From contig QLUB01000053.1 of assembly GCA_018725205.1 (NCBI GenBank), positions 1-12,182 of the forward strand: a stretch of DNA of 12,182 bases, in the 5' to 3' direction. Under the pieces are notes generated by a model, which was given only the letters and a program-made list of their open reading frames with translations, was not told the DNA's origin and did no database searches. Below are positions 1 to 5,134 of this stretch, piece by piece. Every line of letters begins with the position of its first letter. Within the stretch, counting starts at the first letter, position 1. Both the position numbers and the translations under genes were made by a program. Origin of the DNA: a candidate division NPL-UPA2 bacterium. Lineage in GTDB: Bacteria > Bacillota > UBA994.

Positions 1-26
1 GCCATGTGCCATGTGCCATGTGCCAT
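1..26. repeat. GCCATGT heptamer tandem array (left edge)
   Basis: The window opens with three full copies of GCCATGT and a partial fourth (GCCAT). The unit differs by one base from the GCTATGT array at the right edge. The array may extend beyond the window, so the copy number is a minimum. A 7-bp period is not a multiple of three and no gene lies over it. Confidence 0.9.
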
Positions 27-45
27 CCTCTACAATTGCGCCTGC

Positions 46-66
46 ATTGTTCAGTTTTCAAGGATC
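46..66 (-). promoter_or_regulatory. rRNA-leader/boxA-like motif
   Basis: Read on the minus strand this stretch contains CCTTGAAAACTGAACAAT. It resembles the TTTGAAAACTGAACA-type sequence, related to the boxA antitermination site, that I recall in 16S leaders and 16S-23S spacers of many Bacillota. It lies about 35 bp downstream of a possible minus-strand promoter. The resemblance is from memory. The rRNA genes themselves would have to lie to the left, outside the window. Confidence 0.4.
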
Positions 67-98
67 ACGCCACCGCGAACTGCGATGACACGAGCTTT

Positions 99-127
99 AG
101 TTTACCACGCCGTTTTTTACTTTGCAA
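99..127 (-). promoter_or_regulatory. Possible leftward promoter downstream of greA
   Basis: On the minus strand there is a -35 of TTGCAA (122-127), a spacer of exactly 17 bp, and an extended -10 of TGG-TAAACT (99-107). Each hexamer matches the sigma-A consensus at 4 of 6 positions. It faces away from greA towards the left edge and would start a transcript that soon contains the rRNA-leader-like motif. It also overlaps an AT-rich imperfect inverted repeat (about 111-137) that could act as a weak greA terminator, but no T-run follows that repeat on the minus strand. Confidence 0.4.
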
Positions 128-145
128 CAAAAAACGCGCGGCAAA

Positions 146-619
146 TTACCTAATCTCTCGCACCTCGTATTTGAGCACACCTACAGGTACGGACACTTCA
201 ACCGTGTCGCCCGCCTTTTTGCCCATCACGGCGCGTCCCACCGGCGATTCATTGCTGATTTTATGTTGCAGTGGACTAGCCTCCGCAGAGCCCACCAAAG
301 TGTACGTTTGCTCTTCCTCTGCCTCTACATCGTACAGGATTACGGTAGAACCCAGCGCTACCACAGTGTGATCTAACTCCGTCGTGTTGATCAGGCGCGC
401 GTTGCGAAGCATGCTTTCAAGGGTTAGTATGCGCCCTTCTACGAAAGCCTGTTCGTTTTTAGCATCATCATACTCGCTGTTTTCCGTAATATCGCCATGC
501 CCAATCGCCTCGCGAATACGCTCAGCAACTTCCGGACGCTTAGACATCTTTAGGCGTTCAAGCTCGTCCTCGAGTCTCTTGCGCCCTTCCGCGGTCAACA
601 GAACTTCTTTCTCGCTCAT
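146..619 (-). CDS. greA: Transcription elongation factor GreA
   Basis: GreA (157 aa, the usual family length of about 158) binds the secondary channel of RNA polymerase and triggers cleavage of backtracked nascent RNA. The N-terminal half is a charged helical coiled coil. The conserved tip is GDITENSEYDDAKNEQ (residues 42-57), with acidic D43 and E46 matching the pair that helps hold the catalytic metal. The C-terminal FKBP-like domain carries the signature SPVGRAVMGKKAGD. I chose the ATG at 619 because GAGGG lies 7 bases upstream and the protein then begins like other GreA proteins (MSEKEVLLTAEG). The frame stays open up to a TTG at 673, but that extension has no family support and would overlap the gene's promoter. 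It is last in a minus-strand cluster, 57 bp after the acyl-reductase-like gene, and has its own promoter in that gap. Confidence 0.97.
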   Translation of the reverse strand: MSEKEVLLTAEGRKRLEDELERLKMSKRPEVAERIREAIGHGDITENSEYDDAKNEQAFVEGRILTLESMLRNARLINTTELDHTVVALGSTVILYDVEAEEEQTYTLVGSAEASPLQHKISNESPVGRAVMGKKAGDTVEVSVPVGVLKYEVREIR

Positions 620-650
620 TATCCGACCCTCTTTCTCCGCTACTGGCATG

Positions 651-680
651 ATTCTATGCTGACCACCTGCCAAATGTCAA
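651..680 (-). promoter_or_regulatory. greA promoter (TTGACA-18-TAGAAT)
   Basis: On the minus strand there is a perfect -35 TTGACA (675-680), an 18-bp spacer and a -10 TAGAAT (651-656). The expected start of transcription is near 644, about 25 bases before the greA ATG, leaving room for its ribosome binding site. The -35 contains the TGA stop codon (677-679) of the upstream gene. It would let greA be expressed independently of the three genes above it. Confidence 0.75.
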
Positions 681-1747
681 CGTAACCCCGCGCGCGTGCG
701 GATTTCGGCTATTTTTTCGTCAGTTACCGCGCGCTCAAAGCTCCTAAACCCCGCTAGCTTAAACCCGTGTTTGGCGGCCAACCGCGTGATTTCCTCTACC
801 TGCTCTAGGCTGATGTCTCTACCCAATGAATAGTCCCCCACTTTACCCTCAAGCGCCAATACCATTGTCTCGGCCATGCAAGCGTAGGACATGCGCGGCG
901 GAAAGCCAAAGTTAAACCGAAAATTCACGTCACCCGGCACTTCAACCACGCCTCCGTCAACAATCAAGACATCTGGCCGCAGTTTTGCTACCTCCTCCGA
1001 CACGTCACGCGGACGCGCTACGTCACACACAACTGCGCCGGGCTTTAGCAACCGCGGGTCAACCACGCAGTCTAGCGCACTCGTCACCGCGATGACGATG
1101 TCAGCAGTAGCGAGGCTAGCGTTAACATCTGCGGTAACGGCGGGAGTTATACCGCTTTCGTCGCCGATTCGCCTGGTAATTTGTGCCAAACGATCGAGAT
1201 TACGCGCCACTAGGGTAAGCTGCCTCGCCTCTTTGGCCATCAGCCGCGCGCATACCTGCCCAATGGAACCCGTCGCCCCAACCACAACTACATGAGCTTC
1301 ACTTATCTCAATTCCCATCTTCTTGGCCGCTAGACGCGAGGCCATGACTGCGGTAGCCACAGTGTAGCTGTTACCGGTGGTAACGCCAATCTTTAGTTTC
1401 TCGGCGACAGTAATGCCAGCGTCCCCCACCACTGAGGTGAGCGCGCCAAGTCCAACAATATCCGCTCCCAGCCTCTCGGCGATGTGCCCAGCCCAAACAA
1501 TCTTCTTGATCGCTTCGTCAGCTGTCACTTCGCCAAGTAGCTGACGCGAAGTGAGCGGGCAGGCCACAAAGTAGCCTTCGGTAGCCGCATGCTCCGAGCG
1601 CACCCCCGTGATGTGGGACACCTTAAGGGGCGGCATAAAGCGCACGAATTTTTCTTTCCAACTCTCTGGCCACCGCTTCGTAAACTTAAACTTGCGGGCT
1701 ATGTCATCTGCCACAATGGGGTGCAGTATAAAAGCAAACTTCGCCAT
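677..1747 (-). CDS. Acyl-ACP reductase-like Rossmann dehydrogenase (COG5322-type)
   Basis: A 356-aa protein resembling the predicted amino-acid dehydrogenase family COG5322, which includes cyanobacterial long-chain acyl-ACP reductase (AAR). Visible landmarks are a TTGNSYTVATAV segment (123-134) and a nucleotide-binding VVVVGATGSIGQVCARL loop (153-169), both close to the AAR pattern as I recall it, then VCDVARPRDVS (240-250) and DGGVVEVPGDV (264-274). Next comes MSYACMAET (286-294), in which C290 falls where AAR has its catalytic cysteine in a FACFAE motif (from memory). The family reduces or oxidises a carbonyl with NAD(P)H; the substrate here is unknown and need not be a fatty acyl thioester. 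The ATG at 1747 is preceded by AAGGAG at 7 bases; an in-frame ATG at 1765 lies before that ribosome binding site and is unlikely. It follows the quinate-dehydrogenase-like gene by 45 bp. Shikimate-dehydrogenase-like annotation is possible for the Rossmann part alone. Confidence 0.75.
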   Translation of the reverse strand: MAKFAFILHPIVADDIARKFKFTKRWPESWKEKFVRFMPPLKVSHITGVRSEHAATEGYFVACPLTSRQLLGEVTADEAIKKIVWAGHIAERLGADIVGLGALTSVVGDAGITVAEKLKIGVTTGNSYTVATAVMASRLAAKKMGIEISEAHVVVVGATGSIGQVCARLMAKEARQLTLVARNLDRLAQITRRIGDESGITPAVTADVNASLATADIVIAVTSALDCVVDPRLLKPGAVVCDVARPRDVSEEVAKLRPDVLIVDGGVVEVPGDVNFRFNFGFPPRMSYACMAETMVLALEGKVGDYSLGRDISLEQVEEITRLAAKHGFKLAGFRSFERAVTDEKIAEIRTRAGLR

Positions 1748-1792
1748 ACACAGACTCCTTTTCATGCCGATTAACTATAATGCATCACTTTC

Positions 1793-2695
1793 TCAAGCGA
1801 GTTCTTTAATCCGTGGTTTAAAGTTTAGTTTGTTAAGCAGCTCCTCATAGTCGCGAGCAGACAGCGCAGTATGTGGTGAGCCCGACAGAGCCACCAACAG
1901 AGCCTCCATCACGTTAGTGCCAAAGGAGCGCCCGTTAAACTCAGGGGTTGTCGTAACCAGCAGTTTAACCCCACGTTCTCTTAAAAGCGTTACGTCCTCT
2001 GTGGTTATCGTATTGGTCACAATGATCTTCCCTTTTAGACTCTGTGGCATAAAGCGACGAATAAAGTGAAAGTCCCCCGCGATTATCTCGTTAGCCGCAA
2101 AAAACTGCTGGCCACGGCTCACGGTTGTCTCCTGCGCCGCACCGGTAGGATAAAGATACGCCAACGGCAGCTGTGTAAGAACGGGAGCTAATACGCGCGC
2201 TACGAGTCCTAGTGCCCTTAGACTATGTAAGGGGATAGGCAGCCCCACAGTAAAGATAAGGTCCCCTAGCGTGAGCTTTGCTCCGCGCAGCTCAAAGGTC
2301 TCAGCCATGCCGAACCTATCTGCCGCGCACATCATCAGCACATTGCGTCCTCTTAACTGTAAGCCGTATGTGTCCTCAAGAAACGTAATGGTCTTGCGCT
2401 CAAGCGTGTCTTTGAGTCCGGTGCCGTCTACGATTGGCGTGATGCGTGCCGCGCGCGCAATCTGCTTAGCTTCCCTGAGCATATAGCGCCTGCCGCCCGC
2501 CTGTACGTAGAGATCGATGCCGCCCATGCCAAAGGCGTCCACCTTGCCGTCAAGCTGCTTTACGAGCTCGATGGCCCGCTGCAGATTACCGTCTGTGCCA
2601 ATGCGCTCAATTAAGCACCGTTCGCCAAGCAACTCCGCTTCAACGGCATGATTGCGCTTCGACGACCCTAGGCTAACGCTGATTACTCGTTTCAA
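1793..2695 (-). CDS. Conserved protein, often labelled quinate 5-dehydrogenase
   Basis: A 300-aa protein of a family I recognise from Clostridia (Desulfotomaculum, Moorella and relatives), which automatic pipelines label quinate 5-dehydrogenase. I see no good support for that activity. There is no GxGxxG Rossmann loop, only GMGGID at 56-61, and no shikimate-dehydrogenase substrate motifs. Other conserved-looking points are SLGSSKRNHAVE (8-19), VDGTGLKDTLERK (89-101) and a hydrophobic stretch LGLVARVLAPVLTQLPLAYLY (162-182) that could be a membrane or buried helix. The start is TTG at 2695, with a very strong GGGAGGAGGT 7 bases upstream. The gene lies between the regulator (51 bp before) and the acyl-reductase-like gene (45 bp after), so the three are probably co-transcribed and work together. 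Function unknown. Confidence 0.7.
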   Translation of the reverse strand: MKRVISVSLGSSKRNHAVEAELLGERCLIERIGTDGNLQRAIELVKQLDGKVDAFGMGGIDLYVQAGGRRYMLREAKQIARAARITPIVDGTGLKDTLERKTITFLEDTYGLQLRGRNVLMMCAADRFGMAETFELRGAKLTLGDLIFTVGLPIPLHSLRALGLVARVLAPVLTQLPLAYLYPTGAAQETTVSRGQQFFAANEIIAGDFHFIRRFMPQSLKGKIIVTNTITTEDVTLLRERGVKLLVTTTPEFNGRSFGTNVMEALLVALSGSPHTALSARDYEELLNKLNFKPRIKELA

Positions 2696-2710
2696 TGTGG
2701 GGACCTCCTC

Positions 2711-2730
2711 CCGCTTTCCGCTTTCCGCTG
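2711..2730. repeat. CCGCTTT heptamer repeat in an operon gap
   Basis: Two copies of CCGCTTT and a partial third (CCGCTG) lie in the 51-bp gap between the regulator and the quinate-dehydrogenase-like gene, directly before that gene's ribosome binding site on the minus strand. They are followed by TAAGCCGAGAGC. A related element, including a GCCGTGAGC flank, is found at 12070-12103, which suggests a dispersed repeat family. Confidence 0.75.
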
Positions 2731-2746
2731 TAAGCCGAGAGCTACC

Positions 2747-3271
2747 TCAATCTTTAAGGCCCTTCAGCAAGCTCCGCAGCACCTCTGGGTCAACGTACTT
2801 GTCTTCCCGTAAGGGTGTTTCACCCAGGATAATCGCGATAATCTGCTTATCGACTACAGCCTCTACGAGTTTGATGCGCATGTTGGAGCCGAGCATAATT
2901 ACTGTGTCAAAGGCCCGTATTGTGCCCACGAGGCCCATAATCTCGTTTAAGAGCTCTGCCCCGGTCTTCGCACGCACCCAGTCCCACCGCTCCTCTTCCG
3001 ACATGAGAAAGATGTGGTCCACGCCGTACTCCTGCGCTACGTCTGCTAACTCCCCCTTATTCGATACGGGGAAACCAATTAGCGCCACTTTGCCGCCTTT
3101 ACGTAGCTCGCCCATCGTCTCTAGCCGCGAGATAAAGCTGCGGTCGATGTTCATTTCGTACGCCACTTCCTGCTGGGACATGCCTGCAGAACGGCGCTCG
3201 AGAATCTTATCTACAGTGCGCATGATTTTGTCGCGGCTTACGAGTTTATCCCCAACTCTTACATATTGCAT
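2747..3271 (-). CDS. XRE-type helix-turn-helix regulator with C-terminal alpha/beta domain
   Basis: A 174-aa protein. Residues 15-52 form a helix-turn-helix unit in which MSQQEVAYEMNIDRSFISRL (31-50) fits the XRE/Cro pattern, with recognition helix around DRSFISRLE. Residues 60-150 alternate hydrophobic strands and helices (KVALIGFPVSNK, HIFLMSEEE, FDTVIMLGSNM, QIIAIIL). This looks like a Rossmann-like sensing or dimerisation domain, though I cannot name its ligand. I chose the ATG at 3271 because GGGGG lies 7 bases upstream and a likely transcription start is about 29 bases upstream. In-frame ATGs at 3304 and 3316 lie at or before the predicted transcription start. It leads the cluster with the quinate-dehydrogenase-like and acyl-reductase-like genes and probably regulates it, perhaps including itself, through the palindromes upstream. 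Confidence 0.8.
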   Translation of the reverse strand: MQYVRVGDKLVSRDKIMRTVDKILERRSAGMSQQEVAYEMNIDRSFISRLETMGELRKGGKVALIGFPVSNKGELADVAQEYGVDHIFLMSEEERWDWVRAKTGAELLNEIMGLVGTIRAFDTVIMLGSNMRIKLVEAVVDKQIIAIILGETPLREDKYVDPEVLRSLLKGLKD

Positions 3272-3306
3272 GGCAGCGCCCCCTGTGCACAGTTTTGTAT
3301 ACATAC

Positions 3307-3335
3307 ATTCTACCATGTTCCCGTTAATTTTGCAT
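3307..3335 (-). promoter_or_regulatory. Promoter of the regulator gene cluster
   Basis: On the minus strand there is an extended -10, TGG-TAGAAT (3307-3315). At 17-bp spacing the -35 position (3330-3335) reads ATGCAA, a poor match, so activity would rest on the extended -10 or on an activator. Transcription would start near 3300. A perfect 8-bp palindrome TGTATACA (3296-3303) covers that start. Confidence 0.55.
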
Positions 3336-3366
3336 ATCTCTCGGGGCAAAATTACCCCTGCAAAAT
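3327..3366. promoter_or_regulatory. Nested palindrome, candidate operator
   Basis: The outer arms ATTTTGCA (3327-3334) and TGCAAAAT (3359-3366) are perfect complements. Nested inside is GGGG (3343-3346) and CCCC (3355-3358) around CAAAATTA. The outer arm nearest the gene overlaps the -35 region of the regulator promoter. The far arm overlaps the T-tract of the dusB terminator. The position suits an operator for the regulator just downstream (inference). Confidence 0.4.
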
Positions 3367-3392
3367 ATTAAAGACGCGCCGTGCAGCGCGTC
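3361..3392 (-). terminator. Rho-independent terminator after dusB
   Basis: On the minus strand GACGCGC (3386-3392) pairs perfectly with GCGCGTC (3373-3379) across a 6-base loop, followed at once by TTTAATATTTT. The hairpin begins inside the dusB stop codon. It should separate dusB from the regulator cluster downstream. Confidence 0.85.
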
Positions 3393-4344
3393 ATTCAATC
3401 GTAGCCCAGACCTGTTCTATCGCCTCTAGTGAGTCGGCCTTGTTTATCGCGTCGCGAATCCGCGCCGCTCGCGGCAGCCCCTTTAGGTACCACGCCAACT
3501 GCAGGCGCATTTCTCTGATGCCGCGATACTCCCCCTTGCGTTCAATCACCATTGCGAGGTGTCGCCGTGCCACGGCGAGTCGCTCCGCCAAAGATGGAGG
3601 CAAAAGCGGCGCTAACCCCTGCAGTGAGCGCGCAATATCCCGATAGAGCCAGGGGTTACCAATGGCAGCGCGACCGACCATCACCGCATCGCACCCCGTG
3701 TCCTCAAGCATGCGCTTTGCTTCCGCAGCCGAAGTCACATCCCCATTGCCGATTACAGGCACACTTACGGTCGCTTTTACCGCGCGGATAATGCCCCAAT
3801 CGGCCTTGCCAGAATAGAACTGGTCTCGCGTCCGCCCATGAATAGTTATGGCTGCTGCCCCGGCTGCTTCTACCTCGCGTACTAGGCCAAGACAATCTGG
3901 AGAATTGGCATCCCAAGCTTTCCGCGTCTTGACCGTTACCGGGATATTTACCATCGCCACGGTTCGACGCACAATTTCTCCCGCTAGTTTAGGGTTAAGC
4001 AGCAAAGCCGCCCCGTCTCCCCCTTTGACAATCTTCGGTGTCGGGCATCCCATGTTGATGTCTATCGCTAAGGGCCTTGTTTTCTCCGCCACCATGGCTG
4101 CCGCTTCCGCCACTTCCGCCGGGACAGAGCCAAACAACTGCACAGCAAGCGGTTCATTTGCTGCCATAGCCAAGAGCTCCCATGTCTTGGCCTGGTCGTA
4201 GATTATGCCTTTGCAGCTAATCATTTCACTAACAACCCAAGCCGCGCCAAACTCGCGCGCAATCAGGCGATTGGCTTGGTCAGTAATCCCCGCCATGGGC
4301 GCTGCCACTAGCGGGGGGACGATTAGGATATTGTTGATGCGCAT
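3391..4344 (-). CDS. dusB: tRNA-dihydrouridine synthase DusB
   Basis: A 317-aa FMN enzyme that uses NADPH to reduce specific uridines in the tRNA D-loop region to dihydrouridine. The family motifs are in order: APMAGITD (15-22) for FMN binding; DINMGCPTPKIVKGGDGAAL (95-114) with the catalytic C100; VKTR (138-141) with the conserved lysine; IHGRTRDQFYSGKADW (168-183); IGNGDV (198-203) and GRAAIGNPW (224-232) for phosphate binding. The C-terminal helical tRNA-binding region follows. The ATG at 4344 has only a weak ribosome binding site, but it starts 9 bp after the zinc-ribbon gene's stop, so translation is probably coupled. In many Clostridia dusB is near greA and lysS, and in Bacillus subtilis dusB-lysS is followed by an rRNA operon. 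Here three other genes separate dusB from greA. Confidence 0.95.
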   Translation of the reverse strand: MRINNILIVPPLVAAPMAGITDQANRLIAREFGAAWVVSEMISCKGIIYDQAKTWELLAMAANEPLAVQLFGSVPAEVAEAAAMVAEKTRPLAIDINMGCPTPKIVKGGDGAALLLNPKLAGEIVRRTVAMVNIPVTVKTRKAWDANSPDCLGLVREVEAAGAAAITIHGRTRDQFYSGKADWGIIRAVKATVSVPVIGNGDVTSAAEAKRMLEDTGCDAVMVGRAAIGNPWLYRDIARSLQGLAPLLPPSLAERLAVARRHLAMVIERKGEYRGIREMRLQLAWYLKGLPRAARIRDAINKADSLEAIEQVWATIE

Positions 4345-4353
4345 TTCGTTTGT

Positions 4354-4521
4354 CTACTTCTTCTCGTCTTGCTTGGGCTCGTGCCCCGGAGGATACTTAT
4401 TGTACCCAGTTGCACCCGGTGTACTAGTGATATCCTCCCCGCAATAAGGGCAGTTCCAGATGCCTTCCTGTGTAGCGGAATACGAACGGCGGTCGCACCA
4501 CGGACAGAGTTTGTTGTACAT
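4354..4521 (-). CDS. Small zinc-ribbon protein (55 aa)
   Basis: A short gene encoding 55 residues, starting MYNKLCPWCDRRSY. Two knuckles, CPWC (6-9) and CPYC (24-27), form a four-cysteine zinc ribbon with a 14-residue spacing. The tail (28-55) is polar and rich in Pro, Gly and Lys, and is probably disordered. It has a perfect AGGAGGT ribosome binding site 7 bases before the ATG, which strongly supports it as a real gene despite its size. It ends 9 bp before dusB and probably forms an operon with it. Function unknown; the ribbon could bind RNA, or act as an accessory to DusB or another protein (inference). No clear minus-strand promoter is visible, since the region upstream is the oppositely oriented tRNA gene. 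Confidence 0.85.
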   Translation of the reverse strand: MYNKLCPWCDRRSYSATQEGIWNCPYCGEDITSTPGATGYNKYPPGHEPKQDEKK

Positions 4522-4543
4522 GCGGGACACCTCCTGTTATAAT
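4515..4543 (+). promoter_or_regulatory. tRNA-Pro promoter
   Basis: On the plus strand a perfect extended -10, TGT-TATAAT (4535-4543), is preceded at 17 bp by TGTACA (4515-4520), which matches 4 of 6 bases of the -35 consensus. Transcription would start near 4550, about 8 bases before the mature tRNA. The -35 overlaps the start codon of the zinc-ribbon gene on the other strand, and the spacer covers that gene's ribosome binding site. Confidence 0.8.
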
Positions 4544-4557
4544 GATTACACGCACAT

Positions 4558-4634
4558 CGGGGCGTGGCTCAGCTTGGTAGAGCGCACGGTTCGGGACCGT
4601 GAGGCCGCACGTTCAAATCGTGTCGCCCCGACCA
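4558..4634 (+). tRNA. tRNA-Pro, anticodon CGG
   Basis: A 77-nt cloverleaf. The acceptor stem CGGGGCG (4558-4564) pairs with CGCCCCG (4624-4630), followed by discriminator A and an encoded CCA. The anticodon arm is CACGG / CCGTG (4585-4589, 4597-4601) with loop TTCGGGA, giving anticodon CGG at 4592-4594, which reads the proline codon CCG. The C1-G72 pair with A73 is typical of bacterial tRNA-Pro, and the D-arm TGGCTCAGCTTGGTAGAGC is nearly identical to that of Bacillus tRNA-Pro. The T-loop reads TTCAAAT. Confidence 0.97.
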
Positions 4635-4644
4635 TTTGTTATTG

Positions 4645-4670
4645 AGCTGCCTAGTCGCTAGGCAGCTTTT
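4645..4670 (+). terminator. Terminator of tRNA-Pro
   Basis: A perfect 10-bp stem AGCTGCCTAG / CTAGGCAGCT with a 3-base TCG loop is followed by a short T-run (TTTTGCTT). It begins 11 bp after the tRNA. On the minus strand the same stem lacks a T-run and is probably a poor terminator for the operon coming from the right. Confidence 0.85.
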
Positions 4671-4672
4671 GC

Positions 4673-4689
4673 TTGCGCGACCCGCGCAA
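4673..4689. terminator. Second hairpin between converging units
   Basis: TTGCGCG (4673-4679) and CGCGCAA (4683-4689) form a perfect 7-bp stem with a 3-base loop. It lies just past the end of the cysteine-rich gene (stop at 4700-4702) and just past the tRNA terminator. On the plus strand ATCTTTAG follows, on the minus strand GCAAAAG, so the T-run is weak in both directions. It may be a back-up terminator. Confidence 0.35.
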
Positions 4690-4699
4690 ATCTTTAGCT

Positions 4700-5134
4700 T
4701 CAACCGCAGTCGTCGTCCGGTACACCCTTGTCCATAAGTTCTTCGGCCCTAGCTACACAAAATGCTACATACCCGGCACAAGTGTCGCGATAGTTTTCGC
4801 CCTTAGGTTTCATATCCGCGCAGTCAACCGAGCCGTACTTGGCCTGCACTGCCTCCACTAGCGCACCCGTCAACTTGTTTGCATCGCCGGCTCTGGCACC
4901 GCCTAGTTCGCGACCGTACCAGCGCCCAATCGCCATCACCGCGCCGGCCACAGCGCCGCAGAGACTGCCGCAGGCTGCTCCGCCGCCAAACCCTGAACTC
5001 AGCCGCAGCCCAAAAGCCTGTTCCTTCTGCTCGAGATCTTGGCTGAGGGCGAGCCACGCCGCCTCAGCGCAGTTATAGCCCGAAAGATAAAGCTCGCTCG
5101 CCTTTTCTCCCGCCAGACTACCCACACACCTCAC
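4700..5134 (-). CDS. C_GCAxxG_C_C family cysteine-rich protein
   Basis: A 144-aa protein of the C_GCAxxG_C_C family (about 140 aa). These are cysteine-rich proteins of unknown function in anaerobes, thought from their cysteine pattern to bind a metal or cofactor. It shows the leading cysteine in GYNCAEAA (C22), the glycine-rich core SGFGGGAACGSLCGAVAGAV (47-66, with C55 and C59), then C105, C119 and C126, with extra cysteines at 3 and 143. No signal peptide is seen. The central glycine/alanine-rich stretch is hydrophobic. The start is a GTG that overlaps the murB stop (GTGA), with a modest GAAGGGG just upstream, so it is probably translated by coupling to murB. It is the last gene of the operon. 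Confidence 0.8.
   Translation of the reverse strand: MRCVGSLAGEKASELYLSGYNCAEAAWLALSQDLEQKEQAFGLRLSSGFGGGAACGSLCGAVAGAVMAIGRWYGRELGGARAGDANKLTGALVEAVQAKYGSVDCADMKPKGENYRDTCAGYVAFCVARAEELMDKGVPDDDCG

Noticed and set aside
1..26. CRISPR array at the left or right edge
   Set aside because: Units of 7 bp follow each other without spacers; these are plain tandem repeats.
111..137. Intrinsic terminator of greA
   Set aside because: The CGTTTTTT/AAAAAACG stem is AT-rich and is not followed by a T-run on the minus strand; the same bases fit a promoter spacer better.
620..673. Longer greA from a TTG at 673
   Set aside because: The extension has no match to GreA proteins and would cover the likely transcription start, while the ATG at 619 has a good ribosome binding site.
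1748..1792. Internal promoter before the acyl-reductase-like gene
   Set aside because: TTGAGA is present on the minus strand, but the only -10-like sequence (TATAGT) is 11 bp away and the hexamer at 17 bp is poor.
2652..3371. 239-codon open frame on the plus strand opposite the regulator gene
   Set aside because: It lies wholly antisense to the helix-turn-helix gene and the start of the next gene, is Ser/Arg-rich as expected of a shadow frame, and has no recognisable domain.
4645..4699. Strong bidirectional terminator between tRNA-Pro and the murB operon
   Set aside because: On the minus strand neither hairpin is followed by a T-run, so only the plus-strand call is supported.
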